Shown: piece by piece, positions 8,058-15,955 of the stretch
How the letters are laid out: each line of letters begins with the position of its first letter
How positions within the stretch are numbered: the first letter of the stretch is position 1
Assembly (NCBI GenBank): GCA_913775725.1
Contig: CAJYNG010000017.1
Location: forward strand, 62,001-126,000
Direction of reading: 5' to 3'
DNA from: an uncultured Stenotrophomonas sp.
Lineage (GTDB): Bacteria; Pseudomonadota; Gammaproteobacteria; Xanthomonadales; Xanthomonadaceae
Length of the DNA stretch: 64,000 nucleotides
Notes under the pieces: generated by a model
Database searches by the model: none
Seen by the model: the letters and a program-made list of their open reading frames with translations, nothing else
Told to the model about the DNA's origin: nothing
Made by a program: the position numbers and the translations under genes

Positions 8058-9302
8058 TCAGCCCTGCCCGGCCTCGCGCCGCATCGGCGGCCACTGCCGG
8101 TAGGTCATCGCACGCCACAGCCATTCCATCGGGCCAAAGCGGAAGCGGCGCAACCAGACATGCGAAAGGGCCACCTGCACGGCAAACAACAACAGTGCGA
8201 ACAGCAGCTGCACGCTGCGAGGCATCAGCTCGAAACTGCCCAGGCCATAGTGGTAGAACAACCACGTACACAGCAGCGACTGGCCAAGATAATGGGTCAG
8301 TGCCATACGCCCGACCGGGGCCAGCCAGGCCAACCGTGCACGCCAGTGCACGATCCACGCCAGGTAACCCAGGCACATCGGCAGGCCGCCGATCGTCACA
8401 AGTGCCATTGCGGCTGTCACCGGCAGGTTGTAAGCACCCGGTGCCAGGTAGGGTTTCCAGGCAACACCGATCAACGTGACCAGCAGGCCCAGCGGCAGCG
8501 CAATCCAGCGCAGCATCGCGTACAGGCGCGGGAAGCGCTCCGGCGCCGCCAATGCACCACTGCCGGCGAACCAGCTGCCGATCAGGAACATGCCCAGCAC
8601 TTCCGGGCCGGTGATCAGCAGCGCGCCCATCGACGTGCCGAACTCGCTCAGCCGCTGCACATTGGCCTGCATCCAGCTGCCCTGCCCATAGACCTGCCGC
8701 TGCAGCGCGATGCTCTGCTGCGCGTCGGTGAGCATCTTCTGCACGTCTTCCGCCGAAGCCATCGACACCATCGCGCCGACCAGCAGCATCATGGCCACGC
8801 CGCCCAGATAGACGATCACGCCCATCCATGGCAACCAGCTGCGTGGTGCCTCTCGGCAGGCCAGCAACGGAAGCGAGATCAGCGCATACATCACCAGGAT
8901 GTCACCGGACCAGACCAGCAGCGCGTGGCACAGGCCGATCAGCAGCAGCCCAGTGCTGCGGCGCAGGTAGAACGGGGTGAAGTCGCGTCCGGCCACTTCG
9001 GCGCGTTGCGCCATCACCGCAAAGCCGGCGCCGAACAGCAGCGAGAACAGGGTGAAGAACTTGCCCTGCACGAACACGTACACAAAGGCATCGGCCCAGT
9101 AGTCGATGCCCTGCCAGTGCACGTCGATGCCGGTGAAAGCCAGGTCCAGCGGTCCGCTGAAGGCCTCGATGTTCATCAGCAGGATGCCCAGCAACGCGGC
9201 ACCACGCAGCACGTCCAGTATGGCGATGCGTTCGCCGGAAGCCACCGGCTGCAGGGTAGGAGAAGCGGCGTTCACGGGGCGTCCGTCAGGCAGGTCCGCC
9301 AT
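8058..9302 (-). CDS. DUF418-domain multi-pass membrane protein
   Basis: 414 aa. The start at 9302 (MADLPDGRPVNA) leads into the family N-terminal motif RIAILDVLRGAALLGILLMN, then about eight to ten hydrophobic helices, and the DUF418 C-terminal block MALTHYLGQSLLCTWLFY ... RFRFGPMEWLWRAMTY. Family members are putative inner-membrane transporters or acyltransferase-like proteins with no proven activity. It heads a tightly spaced minus-strand operon with the DadA-like oxidase and gor, so a link to amino-acid or thiol metabolism is possible but unproven. Confidence 0.88.
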   Translation of the reverse strand: MADLPDGRPVNAASPTLQPVASGERIAILDVLRGAALLGILLMNIEAFSGPLDLAFTGIDVHWQGIDYWADAFVYVFVQGKFFTLFSLLFGAGFAVMAQRAEVAGRDFTPFYLRRSTGLLLIGLCHALLVWSGDILVMYALISLPLLACREAPRSWLPWMGVIVYLGGVAMMLLVGAMVSMASAEDVQKMLTDAQQSIALQRQVYGQGSWMQANVQRLSEFGTSMGALLITGPEVLGMFLIGSWFAGSGALAAPERFPRLYAMLRWIALPLGLLVTLIGVAWKPYLAPGAYNLPVTAAMALVTIGGLPMCLGYLAWIVHWRARLAWLAPVGRMALTHYLGQSLLCTWLFYHYGLGSFELMPRSVQLLFALLLFAVQVALSHVWLRRFRFGPMEWLWRAMTYRQWPPMRREAGQG

Positions 9303-9354
9303 TATGCCGCCGGCCCACACACCATGGATGGCCGCGTCGTGTTCCAGAAACGCA

Positions 9355-9376
9355 ACGGCCCGCCGAAGCGGGCCGT
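9355..9376 (-). terminator. Hairpin terminator for slyD
   Basis: A 9-bp GC stem (9355-9363 with 9368-9376) with a TTCG loop on the minus strand, followed on that strand by TGCGTTTC. It lies between the slyD stop and the DUF418 start. Confidence 0.7.
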
Positions 9377-9401
9377 CGCTGCCATCATGATCGCGCTGCG
9401 A

Positions 9402-9884
9402 TCAGTGGTGGTGGCCGCCGTCGCCGTGGACGTGACCGTGGTCGATCTCTTCCTGGCCGGCTTCGCGCACGTCAACGATTTCCACGTCGAAATGCAGGTC
9501 CTTGCCAGCCATCGGATGGTTCAGGTCGACGTCGACGACGCTCATGCCGACCTTCTGCACGGTCACCGCACGCGGGCCGAAGTTGGTCTGCAGCACCACC
9601 TGCTGGCCCGGGGCCAGCTTGGTGTTGCCGAAGTGCTTCTTCGGCACGCGCTGGGACAGACCCTCGCGGCGCTCGCCGTAGGCATCGGCGGCAGTGACGT
9701 CGACGCTGAAGGTCGCGCCAGCTTCCTTGTCCATCATGGCGTTTTCCAGGCCCGGGATGATGTTGCCGTGGCCGATCAGGATCGCCAGCGGCTCGCCGCG
9801 GTCCTTGGACGATTCGATCGGCTCCTGGCCGACTTCGGAAACGGTGTAGTGGAAGCGGACAACGCGGTCTTTTTCGATCTTCAT
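9402..9884 (-). CDS. slyD: FKBP-type peptidyl-prolyl isomerase SlyD
   Basis: 160 aa. It catalyses cis-trans isomerisation of prolyl bonds and acts as a chaperone and nickel-binding protein in the cytoplasm. Seen: MKIEKDRVVRFHYTVSEVG, LIGHGNIIPGLENAMMDKEAG (FKBP core) and the inserted-flap region YGERREGLSQRVPKKHFG, and a His-rich tail ending HGHVHGDGGHHH, shorter than the E. coli metal-binding tail. The ATG at 9884 gives the canonical start; in-frame ATGs upstream add a non-conserved leader. It is a single-gene unit with its own terminator, divergent from the NlpC/P60 lipoprotein gene. Confidence 0.93.
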   Translation of the reverse strand: MKIEKDRVVRFHYTVSEVGQEPIESSKDRGEPLAILIGHGNIIPGLENAMMDKEAGATFSVDVTAADAYGERREGLSQRVPKKHFGNTKLAPGQQVVLQTNFGPRAVTVQKVGMSVVDVDLNHPMAGKDLHFDVEIVDVREAGQEEIDHGHVHGDGGHHH

Positions 9885-9996
9885 GCGCAACTCTGTCTGG
9901 ATCTGCCGAAGGCAGGCGGGTTGGGGCGGGTTGTCGCCCGGCGGGGACGCCGCCATCATGACGGCCAATCCTAAGGTGGCGCATTATCCGGAGATC

Positions 9997-10536
9997 ATGC
10001 ACATCACGCCAGTTTCGTCCGGCCTGCGCCGGCTCCTCGCCCCGGCCCTGCTGCTGGCCCTGCCCGTGCTGATGACCGCCTGCGGCGGCGGCAAGGCCAC
10101 CCGACCCGCGCCGCCCCCGCCGACGGCGAACTGGCCCAAGACCGTGCCGGACAACCCCGAGGCGGCCAACTCGGTACTGATGCGTGCCATCAGCCTGGTC
10201 GGCACGCCCTACCGCTACGGCGGCAACACCCCGGATTCCGGCTTCGACTGCAGCGGCCTGGTCGCCTATGTCTATCGCGAGATGCTGGACCTGAAACTGC
10301 CGCGCACCTCACGCGACCTGGCGGCGGTACAGGGCCCGAAGATCGATCCGCAGCGCCTGGCCACCGGCGACCTGGTGTTCTTCGGCAGCCGCGGCAACGT
10401 CACCCATGTCGGTATTTATGTGGGTGAAGGGCGCTTCGTGCATGCGCCGAGCACCGGCGGCACGGTACGCCTCGACTCGCTCAGCGGCCCCTACTGGAAG
10501 GACCACTACACAGGGGCGAAACGTGTCCTTCGCTAA
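9997..10536 (+). CDS. NlpC/P60 (C40) cell-wall peptidase, lipoprotein
   Basis: 179 aa. The start at 9997 has a good RBS (CGGAG) and gives MHITPVSSGLRRLLAP followed by a hydrophobic stretch ending VLMTAC, a probable lipobox with Cys29. The C40 domain is complete: TPYRYGGNTPDSGFDCSGL with nucleophile Cys85, THVGIYVG with His137 and FVHAP with His149. Members hydrolyse D-Glu-meso-Dap (or linked) bonds in peptidoglycan stems. It is placed head to tail with a second C40 gene whose catalytic domain is very similar, suggesting a duplication. An earlier in-frame ATG at 9958 lacks an RBS. Confidence 0.9.
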   Translation: MHITPVSSGLRRLLAPALLLALPVLMTACGGGKATRPAPPPPTANWPKTVPDNPEAANSVLMRAISLVGTPYRYGGNTPDSGFDCSGLVAYVYREMLDLKLPRTSRDLAAVQGPKIDPQRLATGDLVFFGSRGNVTHVGIYVGEGRFVHAPSTGGTVRLDSLSGPYWKDHYTGAKRVLR

Positions 10537-10667
10537 AATGAACAGGCGATATGTTCAAAACTGTGACGTTCATCACTATGAAACTAACGGTTTACTAACG
10601 GAATTTTTAACTTATTGCCGCTTTTACAGGGCATGATGCCCCATCGTTTTTTTCCTGTGACCGACGC
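10537..10667 (+). promoter_or_regulatory. AT-rich intergenic region with 11-bp-spaced direct repeat
   Basis: This stretch is markedly AT-rich compared with its surroundings. It contains the direct repeat ACTAACGG at 10583-10590 and 10594-10601, spaced by 11 bp (one helical turn), followed by AATTTTTAACTTATT. This is a plausible promoter/operator for the second C40 gene; the start point and the bound factor are unknown. Confidence 0.45.
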
Positions 10668-11441
10668 GTGACGACTGACGACCTGAAAAGCGAAGGCCAG
10701 ACTTCCGTATCTTCACGTAGTGCCCGCCCGCTGTTGCTTGGCCTGGCACTGTGTCTGACCAGCCTTCCGGCCTGGTCGCAGACTGCTCCGAACCGTTCCG
10801 ATGTGACCCCGGCCCCGGTGGCCGAGAGCACCGCCCGACCGGCCACCAAGGCCGAGGCTGCGGCTCCGCAGCGCAGCCGCGTCGATGCCGCCGCCAGTGC
10901 CACGCTGGCCGCCCTGCTGCCGCACCTGGCCGCCAATGACACCATTCCGCTGATGGACCGCTCGGCCGTGGTGGCCGGCGACCTCAGCCGCCTGCTCGCC
11001 AACTACGACACCAGCAGCGCCGCCAATGGCAGCGTTGTCGGCACCGCCGCGGACAACGGCAAGGTGCAGTCGCTGCTGCGCCGCGCGATGACCCTGCTGG
11101 GCACCCCGTACCGTTGGGGTGGCAGCAACCCGGACAGCGGCTTCGACTGCAGCGGTCTGGTCGGCTATGTGTTCCGCTCGGCCCTGGGCATCGAGCTGCC
11201 GCGCGTCTCGCGCGAGATGGCCCACGATGACAACGCCGAACTGATCAACGACCGCACCGCGCTGGCAGCGGGCGACCTGGTCTTCTTCGGCCGCAAGGGC
11301 CGCGTCGACCACGTCGGCATCTATGTCGGCGATGGCCGCTTCCTGCACGCACCGAGCTCGGGCAAGGACGTGCGCGTGGACACCCTGCTCAGTGGCTATT
11401 GGGGCAACAAGTTCATGCAGGCCCGCCGGGTCGACCTCTGA
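10668..11441 (+). CDS. NlpC/P60 (C40) cell-wall peptidase, secreted
   Basis: 257 aa from a GTG start at 10668. Residues 19-38 (ARPLLLGLALCLTSLPAWS) form a signal peptide with cleavage after AWS. A roughly 90-residue Ala/Thr-rich linker is followed by the C40 domain: TPYRWGGSNPDSGFDCSGL with Cys161, DHVGIYVG with His215, and FLHAPS with His227. It should be a periplasmic peptidoglycan endopeptidase of the Spr/MepS type, but without a lipobox, unlike its upstream neighbour. The intervening AT-rich region suggests its own promoter. A strong terminator follows. Confidence 0.9.
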   Translation: MTTDDLKSEGQTSVSSRSARPLLLGLALCLTSLPAWSQTAPNRSDVTPAPVAESTARPATKAEAAAPQRSRVDAAASATLAALLPHLAANDTIPLMDRSAVVAGDLSRLLANYDTSSAANGSVVGTAADNGKVQSLLRRAMTLLGTPYRWGGSNPDSGFDCSGLVGYVFRSALGIELPRVSREMAHDDNAELINDRTALAAGDLVFFGRKGRVDHVGIYVGDGRFLHAPSSGKDVRVDTLLSGYWGNKFMQARRVDL

Positions 11442-11476
11442 CCCGCTGGCGCCACGGCGCCGCCTGAGAGACAAGA

Positions 11477-11502
11477 AGCCGCTGCCCTGCAGCGGCTTTT
11501 TC
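11477..11502 (+). terminator. Rho-independent terminator after the second C40 gene
   Basis: Stem AGCCGCTG (11477-11484) with CAGCGGCT (11490-11497), a 5-nt loop, then TTTTTCGTTT. Confidence 0.92.
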
Positions 11503-11515
11503 GTTTGCGCCCCCG

Positions 11516-11569
11516 GTAGGTGCCGACCTTGGTCGGCACCGCCACCATCCGCGCATGGCGTGGATCTAC
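11516..11569. repeat. SMAG-like GTAG/CTAC repeat
   Basis: It opens with GTAGGTGCCGACCTTGGTC (same pattern as the 3135 unit, with CGACC for CAACC) and closes with GCGTGGATCTAC at 11569. It lies between convergent genes, between the two terminators. Confidence 0.8.
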
Positions 11570-11613
11570 CAGGGGCCCGCCTTGGCCGGCACCGTATCAA
11601 CCATCCCCCAAAC

Positions 11614-11638
11614 AAAAAGCCCGCCGGTCAGGGCGGGC
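11614..11638 (-). terminator. Rho-independent terminator for the dicarboxylate symporter gene
   Basis: Stem 11619-11625 with 11632-11638 (GCCCGCC type); on the minus strand it is followed by five T (A run 11614-11618). Confidence 0.88.
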
Positions 11639-11658
11639 CTTTCACTTACCACGCGACC

Positions 11659-12993
11659 TCAGCGCTGCGGTGGTGTTGGGTCGGGATCATCCACACCCAC
11701 ATTGCTGGACGGGTTGTCATACACCGCCTGGTCGAGCAGCCCGGTTTCCTTGGCCACGATCACCGGCACCAGCATCTGGCCGGTCACGTTCGTCATCGTG
11801 CGCATCATGTCCAGGATGCGGTCGATGGCATACAGGTAGCCGATGGTCTCCAGCGGCAGATTGGCCGCGCTCAGCACCACCGTGGCCATGATCACCGCAG
11901 TACCCGGTACGCCAGCGGTACCGAAGCTGCCCAGCACCGAAGCAATCAGCACCACCACGTACTGCTCCGGGGTCAGTGGCACACCGCTGTACTGCGCGAT
12001 GAACACCGCGCACAGCGCCGGATAGATCGCGCCGCAACCGTCCATCTTGATGCTCGCACCCAGCGGTACCGCGAACGAACCATAATCCTTGTTCACACCC
12101 AGGTTGTGGGTGATCGAACGCAGCGCCACCGGCATCGCGGCGAAGCTGGACGAGCTGACGAACGCAACCTGCATGCCCGGCGCGGCGCCACGGAAGAACT
12201 TCAGCGGGTTCAGCCCGTGCGCCAGCAGCAGTGCGCTGTAGACCACCACGATGTGCAGGGCACAGGCCACGTACAGCGCCAGTACGAAATGCCCCAGCGG
12301 CAGCAGCTTCTCGAAGCCATAGCTGCCGACCAGGCCAGCGATCAGGCCGAAGGTGCCGATCGGGGTGACTTCCAGCACGAAGCGGGTCACCTGGATCATG
12401 ATGTCGCTCATCTGGCCGACCAGCTTGCGCGCCTCGGTCACCTTCTCGCCCAGCTTGACGATGGCGAAACCGACCAGACCAGCAAAGAAGATCACCGGCA
12501 GGATCGAGCCACGGCCCGCGGCCAGCACGGTTTCACCGGCGGCATTGACCTTGGTGCCGATGCCGGACAGCGCATAGAAGACATTGGCCGGCACCACGTC
12601 CAGCAGCACCTGCACCACGCTGGGCACTTCGCGCGGCACGTAGTTGCTGGCCATCGACAGCTGCAGGCCACCGGCGCCGGGCTGCAGCACGGTGCCCACG
12701 CCCAGGCCGACGCACACCGCCAGCGCGGCGGTGATCACGAACCACAGGAAGGTGCGGCCACTGAGCGCGGCGACCGACTTCTGGCCGTGCAGCGACGAGA
12801 TGGCGTTGATGACCGCGAAGAACACCAGCGGCACGGCGATCATCTTGATCAGGGTGACGTACAGCTCACCGAGCGGGCCGAACCACGTTTCCGCGGCCGG
12901 GCCAAGCGCCCAGCCGGCCAGCGCGCCGAGCACGAAGCCACCGACCACGCGCTGCCAGAATGGAATCCGCAGCCAGGCAGAGACCAGCTTCAT
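11659..12993 (-). CDS. Dicarboxylate/amino acid:cation symporter (DAACS/GltP-DctA family)
   Basis: 444 aa from ATG 12993 (MKLVSAWLRIPFW). Eight or more TM segments and the family motifs are seen: a serine-rich re-entrant-loop sequence SSSFAAMPVA, KMDGCGAIYPALCAVFIAQ (NMDGT-equivalent region, here KMDGC), GTAGVPGTAVIMATVVL, and DRILDMMRTMTNVTG. Members import glutamate, aspartate or C4-dicarboxylates with Na+ or H+. The motif changes (KMDGC for NMDGT, TMTNVTG for T.xNVxGD) leave substrate choice open. It is divergent from the alkaline phosphatase gene and ends in its own terminator. An in-frame ATG at 13038 would add a leader without hydrophobic character. Confidence 0.9.
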   Translation of the reverse strand: MKLVSAWLRIPFWQRVVGGFVLGALAGWALGPAAETWFGPLGELYVTLIKMIAVPLVFFAVINAISSLHGQKSVAALSGRTFLWFVITAALAVCVGLGVGTVLQPGAGGLQLSMASNYVPREVPSVVQVLLDVVPANVFYALSGIGTKVNAAGETVLAAGRGSILPVIFFAGLVGFAIVKLGEKVTEARKLVGQMSDIMIQVTRFVLEVTPIGTFGLIAGLVGSYGFEKLLPLGHFVLALYVACALHIVVVYSALLLAHGLNPLKFFRGAAPGMQVAFVSSSSFAAMPVALRSITHNLGVNKDYGSFAVPLGASIKMDGCGAIYPALCAVFIAQYSGVPLTPEQYVVVLIASVLGSFGTAGVPGTAVIMATVVLSAANLPLETIGYLYAIDRILDMMRTMTNVTGQMLVPVIVAKETGLLDQAVYDNPSSNVGVDDPDPTPPQR

Positions 12994-13147
12994 AGGCAAT
13001 CCAGAGGGGAAGGAAGGGATGCTGGCACGATAGCCCAAGGCGGCCCGCAGAACGACCGCCCGGCCGGCAAATCAGTGTGTCATCGGCGTGCCTTGCGAGG
13101 GCGGGCATAATGAACGTCCCGTTACAGTTTGTGAGATCCCAGCGTCC

Positions 13148-14854
13148 ATGCGCCGTTCCGTCTCCCTGTTGGCCGCCTGCGCCACCACCCTGCTGCTGGG
13201 CGCCTGCGCCAGCACCGCCCCCGCGTCCGCTCCGGCCGGCCTGAAGGTCGCCGTCGATCCCGTCGCCCACCCGGCCGGCGAGACACCGCAGTGGTGGTAC
13301 CGCAGCGGCGCCGCCCAGGCCGCCGCCAACGGCGCGATGTCCGGCAAGGCCAAGAACGTCATCCTGTTTCTCGGCGACGGCATGAGCCTGACCACCGTGG
13401 CTGCCTCGCGCATCTACGAAGGCCAGCAGAAGGGTGGCTCCGGTGAAGAGAACCTGCTGTCCTGGGAGCGCTTCCCGGCCACGGCGTTCAGCAAGACCTA
13501 CAACACCGATTCGCAGACCCCCGATTCGGCCGGCACCATGACCGCCATCACCACCGGCGTGAAGACCCACATGGGCGCGATCGGCGTCAGCGCCGGCAGC
13601 CGCACCGACTGCGCCGACAGCCTGTCCAAGGGCCTGCTGACCTGGCTGCAGCTGGCCGACAGCGCCGGCCTGGCCACCGGCGTGGTGTCCACCGCACGCC
13701 TGACCCATGCCACCCCGGCCGCGACCTATGCGCATTCGCCCGAGCGCAACTGGGAAAACGACACCGACCTGACCGACGCGGCCAAGGCCGCCGGCTGCAA
13801 GGATATCGCCCAGCAGCTGCTGTCGACCTCGCGCTATGGGCGTGGCCCGCTGGTTGCCCTTGGCGGCGGCCGTGGTGAGTTCACCACGGTGGAAGAACGC
13901 GATCCGGAGTACGACGACAAGGTCGGCCAGCGCCTGGATGGCCGCAGCCTGGTGCAGGAATGGCAGCAGGCACATCCGCAGGGCGCCTACGTCTGGAACA
14001 GCGAGCAGCTGGCCGCCGCCGCCAATGCGCCTGCCATCCTCGGCCTGTTCGAGCCGGACCACATGCGCTACGAGTACGAGCGCCCGCAGGATCCGGGCGG
14101 TGAGCCGAGCCTGGCCGAACTGACGGCTGCAGCCATCAAGAATCTGGCCAAGCATCAGGAAGGCTACGTGCTGATGATCGAAGGCGCGCGCATCGACCAC
14201 GCCAACCACAGCGGCAACGCCTACCGTGCACTGACCGAGACCGTAGCCCTGTCCGATGCAGTGCGCGTGGCCAACGAACTGACCTCGGCCGACGACACGC
14301 TGATCATCGTCACCGCCGATCACTCGCACACGCTGAACTTCGTCGGCTACCCGGCACGGGGCAACCCGATCCTGGGCAAGGTGAAGGACAAGGGCGGCGA
14401 AGACGGCGCCGGCAAGCTGGACTACGCGCTGGACGGCACCGGCCAGCCGTACACCACGCTGAGCTACGCCAATGGTCCGGGCCATACCGGCAGCAGCAAC
14501 CAGCAGCCGGCCGGCCCGAAGCGCTACCCGCACAACCCGAGCAGCTTCGAACCGGCCAACGGCCGCCCGAACCTGCGCGAGGTGGACACCGAGCATCCGG
14601 ACTACATGCAGGAAGCGCTGGTGCCGATGAAGTCCGAGTCGCATGGCGGCGAAGACGTCGGTATCTGGGCACGCGGCCCGGGCAGCAAGGCGATCCGCGG
14701 CACGCTGGAACAGAACGCGATCTACCACATGATCGTGCAGGCCACCCCGGCCCTGCGCGAGCGCCTGTGCCAGGCCGGCACCTGCGATGACAAGGGCGTG
14801 CCGGTGCAGCTGCCGGCACCGACGGCCTTCGAACGCAAGGTCGAGGCCAAGTGA
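13148..14854 (+). CDS. Alkaline phosphatase, lipoprotein type
   Basis: 568 aa. The N-terminus MRRSVSLLAACATTLLLGAC has a textbook lipobox (LGAC, Cys20). The PhoA-type catalytic site is present: metal-binding Asp77 in LFLGDGMS, nucleophile Ser127 in TPDSAGTMTA, EGARIDHANH (metal ligands), VTADHSHTL, and SESHGGEDVGIWARGP. It hydrolyses phosphate monoesters in the periplasm or at the outer membrane. Length is above E. coli PhoA and typical of the xanthomonad enzymes. I could not recognise a convincing Pho box in the 150 bases before it. The stop overlaps the GTG start of the next gene by 4 bases. Confidence 0.92.
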   Translation: MRRSVSLLAACATTLLLGACASTAPASAPAGLKVAVDPVAHPAGETPQWWYRSGAAQAAANGAMSGKAKNVILFLGDGMSLTTVAASRIYEGQQKGGSGEENLLSWERFPATAFSKTYNTDSQTPDSAGTMTAITTGVKTHMGAIGVSAGSRTDCADSLSKGLLTWLQLADSAGLATGVVSTARLTHATPAATYAHSPERNWENDTDLTDAAKAAGCKDIAQQLLSTSRYGRGPLVALGGGRGEFTTVEERDPEYDDKVGQRLDGRSLVQEWQQAHPQGAYVWNSEQLAAAANAPAILGLFEPDHMRYEYERPQDPGGEPSLAELTAAAIKNLAKHQEGYVLMIEGARIDHANHSGNAYRALTETVALSDAVRVANELTSADDTLIIVTADHSHTLNFVGYPARGNPILGKVKDKGGEDGAGKLDYALDGTGQPYTTLSYANGPGHTGSSNQQPAGPKRYPHNPSSFEPANGRPNLREVDTEHPDYMQEALVPMKSESHGGEDVGIWARGPGSKAIRGTLEQNAIYHMIVQATPALRERLCQAGTCDDKGVPVQLPAPTAFERKVEAK

Positions 14855-15396
14855 TCGCACGGCAGGCCCGCCCTGCCCCTGCCAGCGGCCGCTTCGCGCG
14901 GTCGCTGGCCATGCTTGGCGTGCTGGTCAGTGCCAATGCAGCGGCGCAGGCACCGGCGTGCAAGCTGCTGACCGACGAACACGGGTTGTGGCCGCTGCCC
15001 AACTGCGAGGTGGTCGATCACCGGCCGAAGATCAGCGCCGACACGTTGAAGGACCTGAACTACGACGACCACGGCCTGGCCGTGGTGTACGCCGACCAGG
15101 GCTTCCACTACGTCAACCGCAAGGGTCGCAGCCTGCCGGTACTGACCTGGGACAACGGCCCGGAGATACCGGAAGAAGGCCTGCTGCGCGGCCGCGTCGG
15201 CAATCGCGTGGGCTACTTCGATCTGACATTCCGCCAGGTGGTGCCTGGCACCTTCGATTTCGCCTGGCCGTTCCGCGACGGCGTGGCCGAGGTCTGCAAC
15301 GGTTGCCGTCGCGGCCCGTCGGATGGCGATGGCCACACGCCAATGGAAGGCGGAGAGTGGTTCAGGATCGACCGCTCGGGTCGTCGGGTGAAGTAG
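14851..15396 (+). CDS. Secreted WG-repeat-like protein, function unknown
   Basis: 181 aa from a GTG that overlaps the phosphatase TGA (GTGA), so it is translationally coupled. An N-terminal hydrophobic segment (MLGVLVSANAAAQA) looks like a signal peptide. The mature part has WG-repeat character: LNYDDHGLAVVYADQGFHYVNRKG and RVGNRVGYFDLTFRQVVPGTFDFAWPFRDGVAEVCNGC, followed by WFRIDRSGRRVK. WG repeats are beta-rich binding modules; no enzymatic residues are obvious. Coupling to the phosphatase suggests an accessory or partner role, which is inference. The stop TAG is part of a GTAG that opens the long repeat module downstream. Confidence 0.75.
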   Translation: MIARQARPAPASGRFARSLAMLGVLVSANAAAQAPACKLLTDEHGLWPLPNCEVVDHRPKISADTLKDLNYDDHGLAVVYADQGFHYVNRKGRSLPVLTWDNGPEIPEEGLLRGRVGNRVGYFDLTFRQVVPGTFDFAWPFRDGVAEVCNGCRRGPSDGDGHTPMEGGEWFRIDRSGRRVK

Positions 15397-15938
15397 GTTT
15401 TTCGGCAGGGCTGCGCCCTGCACCTGCCGAAGCCGAAGCCAAAGCCAAAGCCAAATCAAGATCAAAAGCGGCTCTGGTTTTCTGTGAGTTGGGCGGGGCG
15501 GTGTGGCTGGGCAGGACACGCCGTAAACCCGTCCCTGGGGGCTCGATGGCGCCATCCATGGCGCCAGCGGTCCTGCCCACCCACACCGCCCCACCCCTGA
15601 CAGATTTCCGGTGACGGTTGGACCATCCACGCTTTGCGTGGATCACATCTGTCAGATATCGAATTGAATCCGGGGTCAGATCCGTTTTCCTGCGGAAAAC
15701 GGATCTGACCCCAAGAGCAATTCCGACAGTTCGCAGGAAACTGTCGAAGGCGGGGTGGGTCCGGTTGCGGGGGCGTGAGCGCCATGGATGGCGCGACCGA
15801 GCCTACATGGACGTATTTACGGCGTCCCCCGCAACCGGACCCACCCCGCCACCCGTCAGGAAGCCAGCTTCTGCTGTTGCTGTTGCTGTTGCTGTTGCTC
15901 TGGATCGTAGCGGGTGCAGGGCGCAGCCCTGCCGAGCA
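15393..15938. repeat. Composite palindromic module, copy A (two long hairpins around a central hairpin)
   Basis: This fills the whole gap between the WG-protein gene and tilS. Order: terminal hairpin (15403-15429, CGGCAGG...CCTGCCG); hexamer-like run of (A)AGCCAA units; long hairpin A-left (15495-15517 with 15570-15592, 22 of 23 paired); a nested ACAGAT/ATCTGT stem holding a small ATCCACGC hairpin; central 19-bp hairpin (15672-15712); CGACAGTT hairpin (15724-15746); long hairpin A-right (15749-15773 with 15826-15850, 25 bp perfect); about four GCTGTT units; and an inverted terminal hairpin (15911-15934). The two halves are head to head. Module C at 60.5 kb has the same plan. I see no coding capacity. 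Confidence 0.85.
15672..15712. repeat. GGGGTCAGATCC 19-bp hairpin, copy A
   Basis: Perfect arms 15672-15690 and 15694-15712, loop TGC. The same sequence, with loop GCA, occurs at 60701-60741 and a variant at 54970-55006. Confidence 0.95.
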
Positions 15939-15941
15939 ACC

Positions 15942-15947
15942 CTATAC
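15942..15947 (+). promoter_or_regulatory. Candidate -10 element of tilS
   Basis: TATACT lies 8 bases before the GTG start, directly after the terminal hairpin of repeat module A. If real, the tilS mRNA would be almost leaderless and the promoter's -35 side would lie inside the repeat. No good -35 is visible. Confidence 0.3.
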
Positions 15948-15955
15948 TTGCCGCC

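Noticed and set aside
12994-13147. Pho box upstream of alkaline phosphatase
   Set aside because: I could not find two CTGTCAT-like repeats at the right spacing; only weak resemblance.
15871-15899. GCTGTT tandem run as a possible CRISPR array or coding repeat
   Set aside because: Units are 6 bp with no spacers and no cas genes nearby; it is part of a palindromic module.
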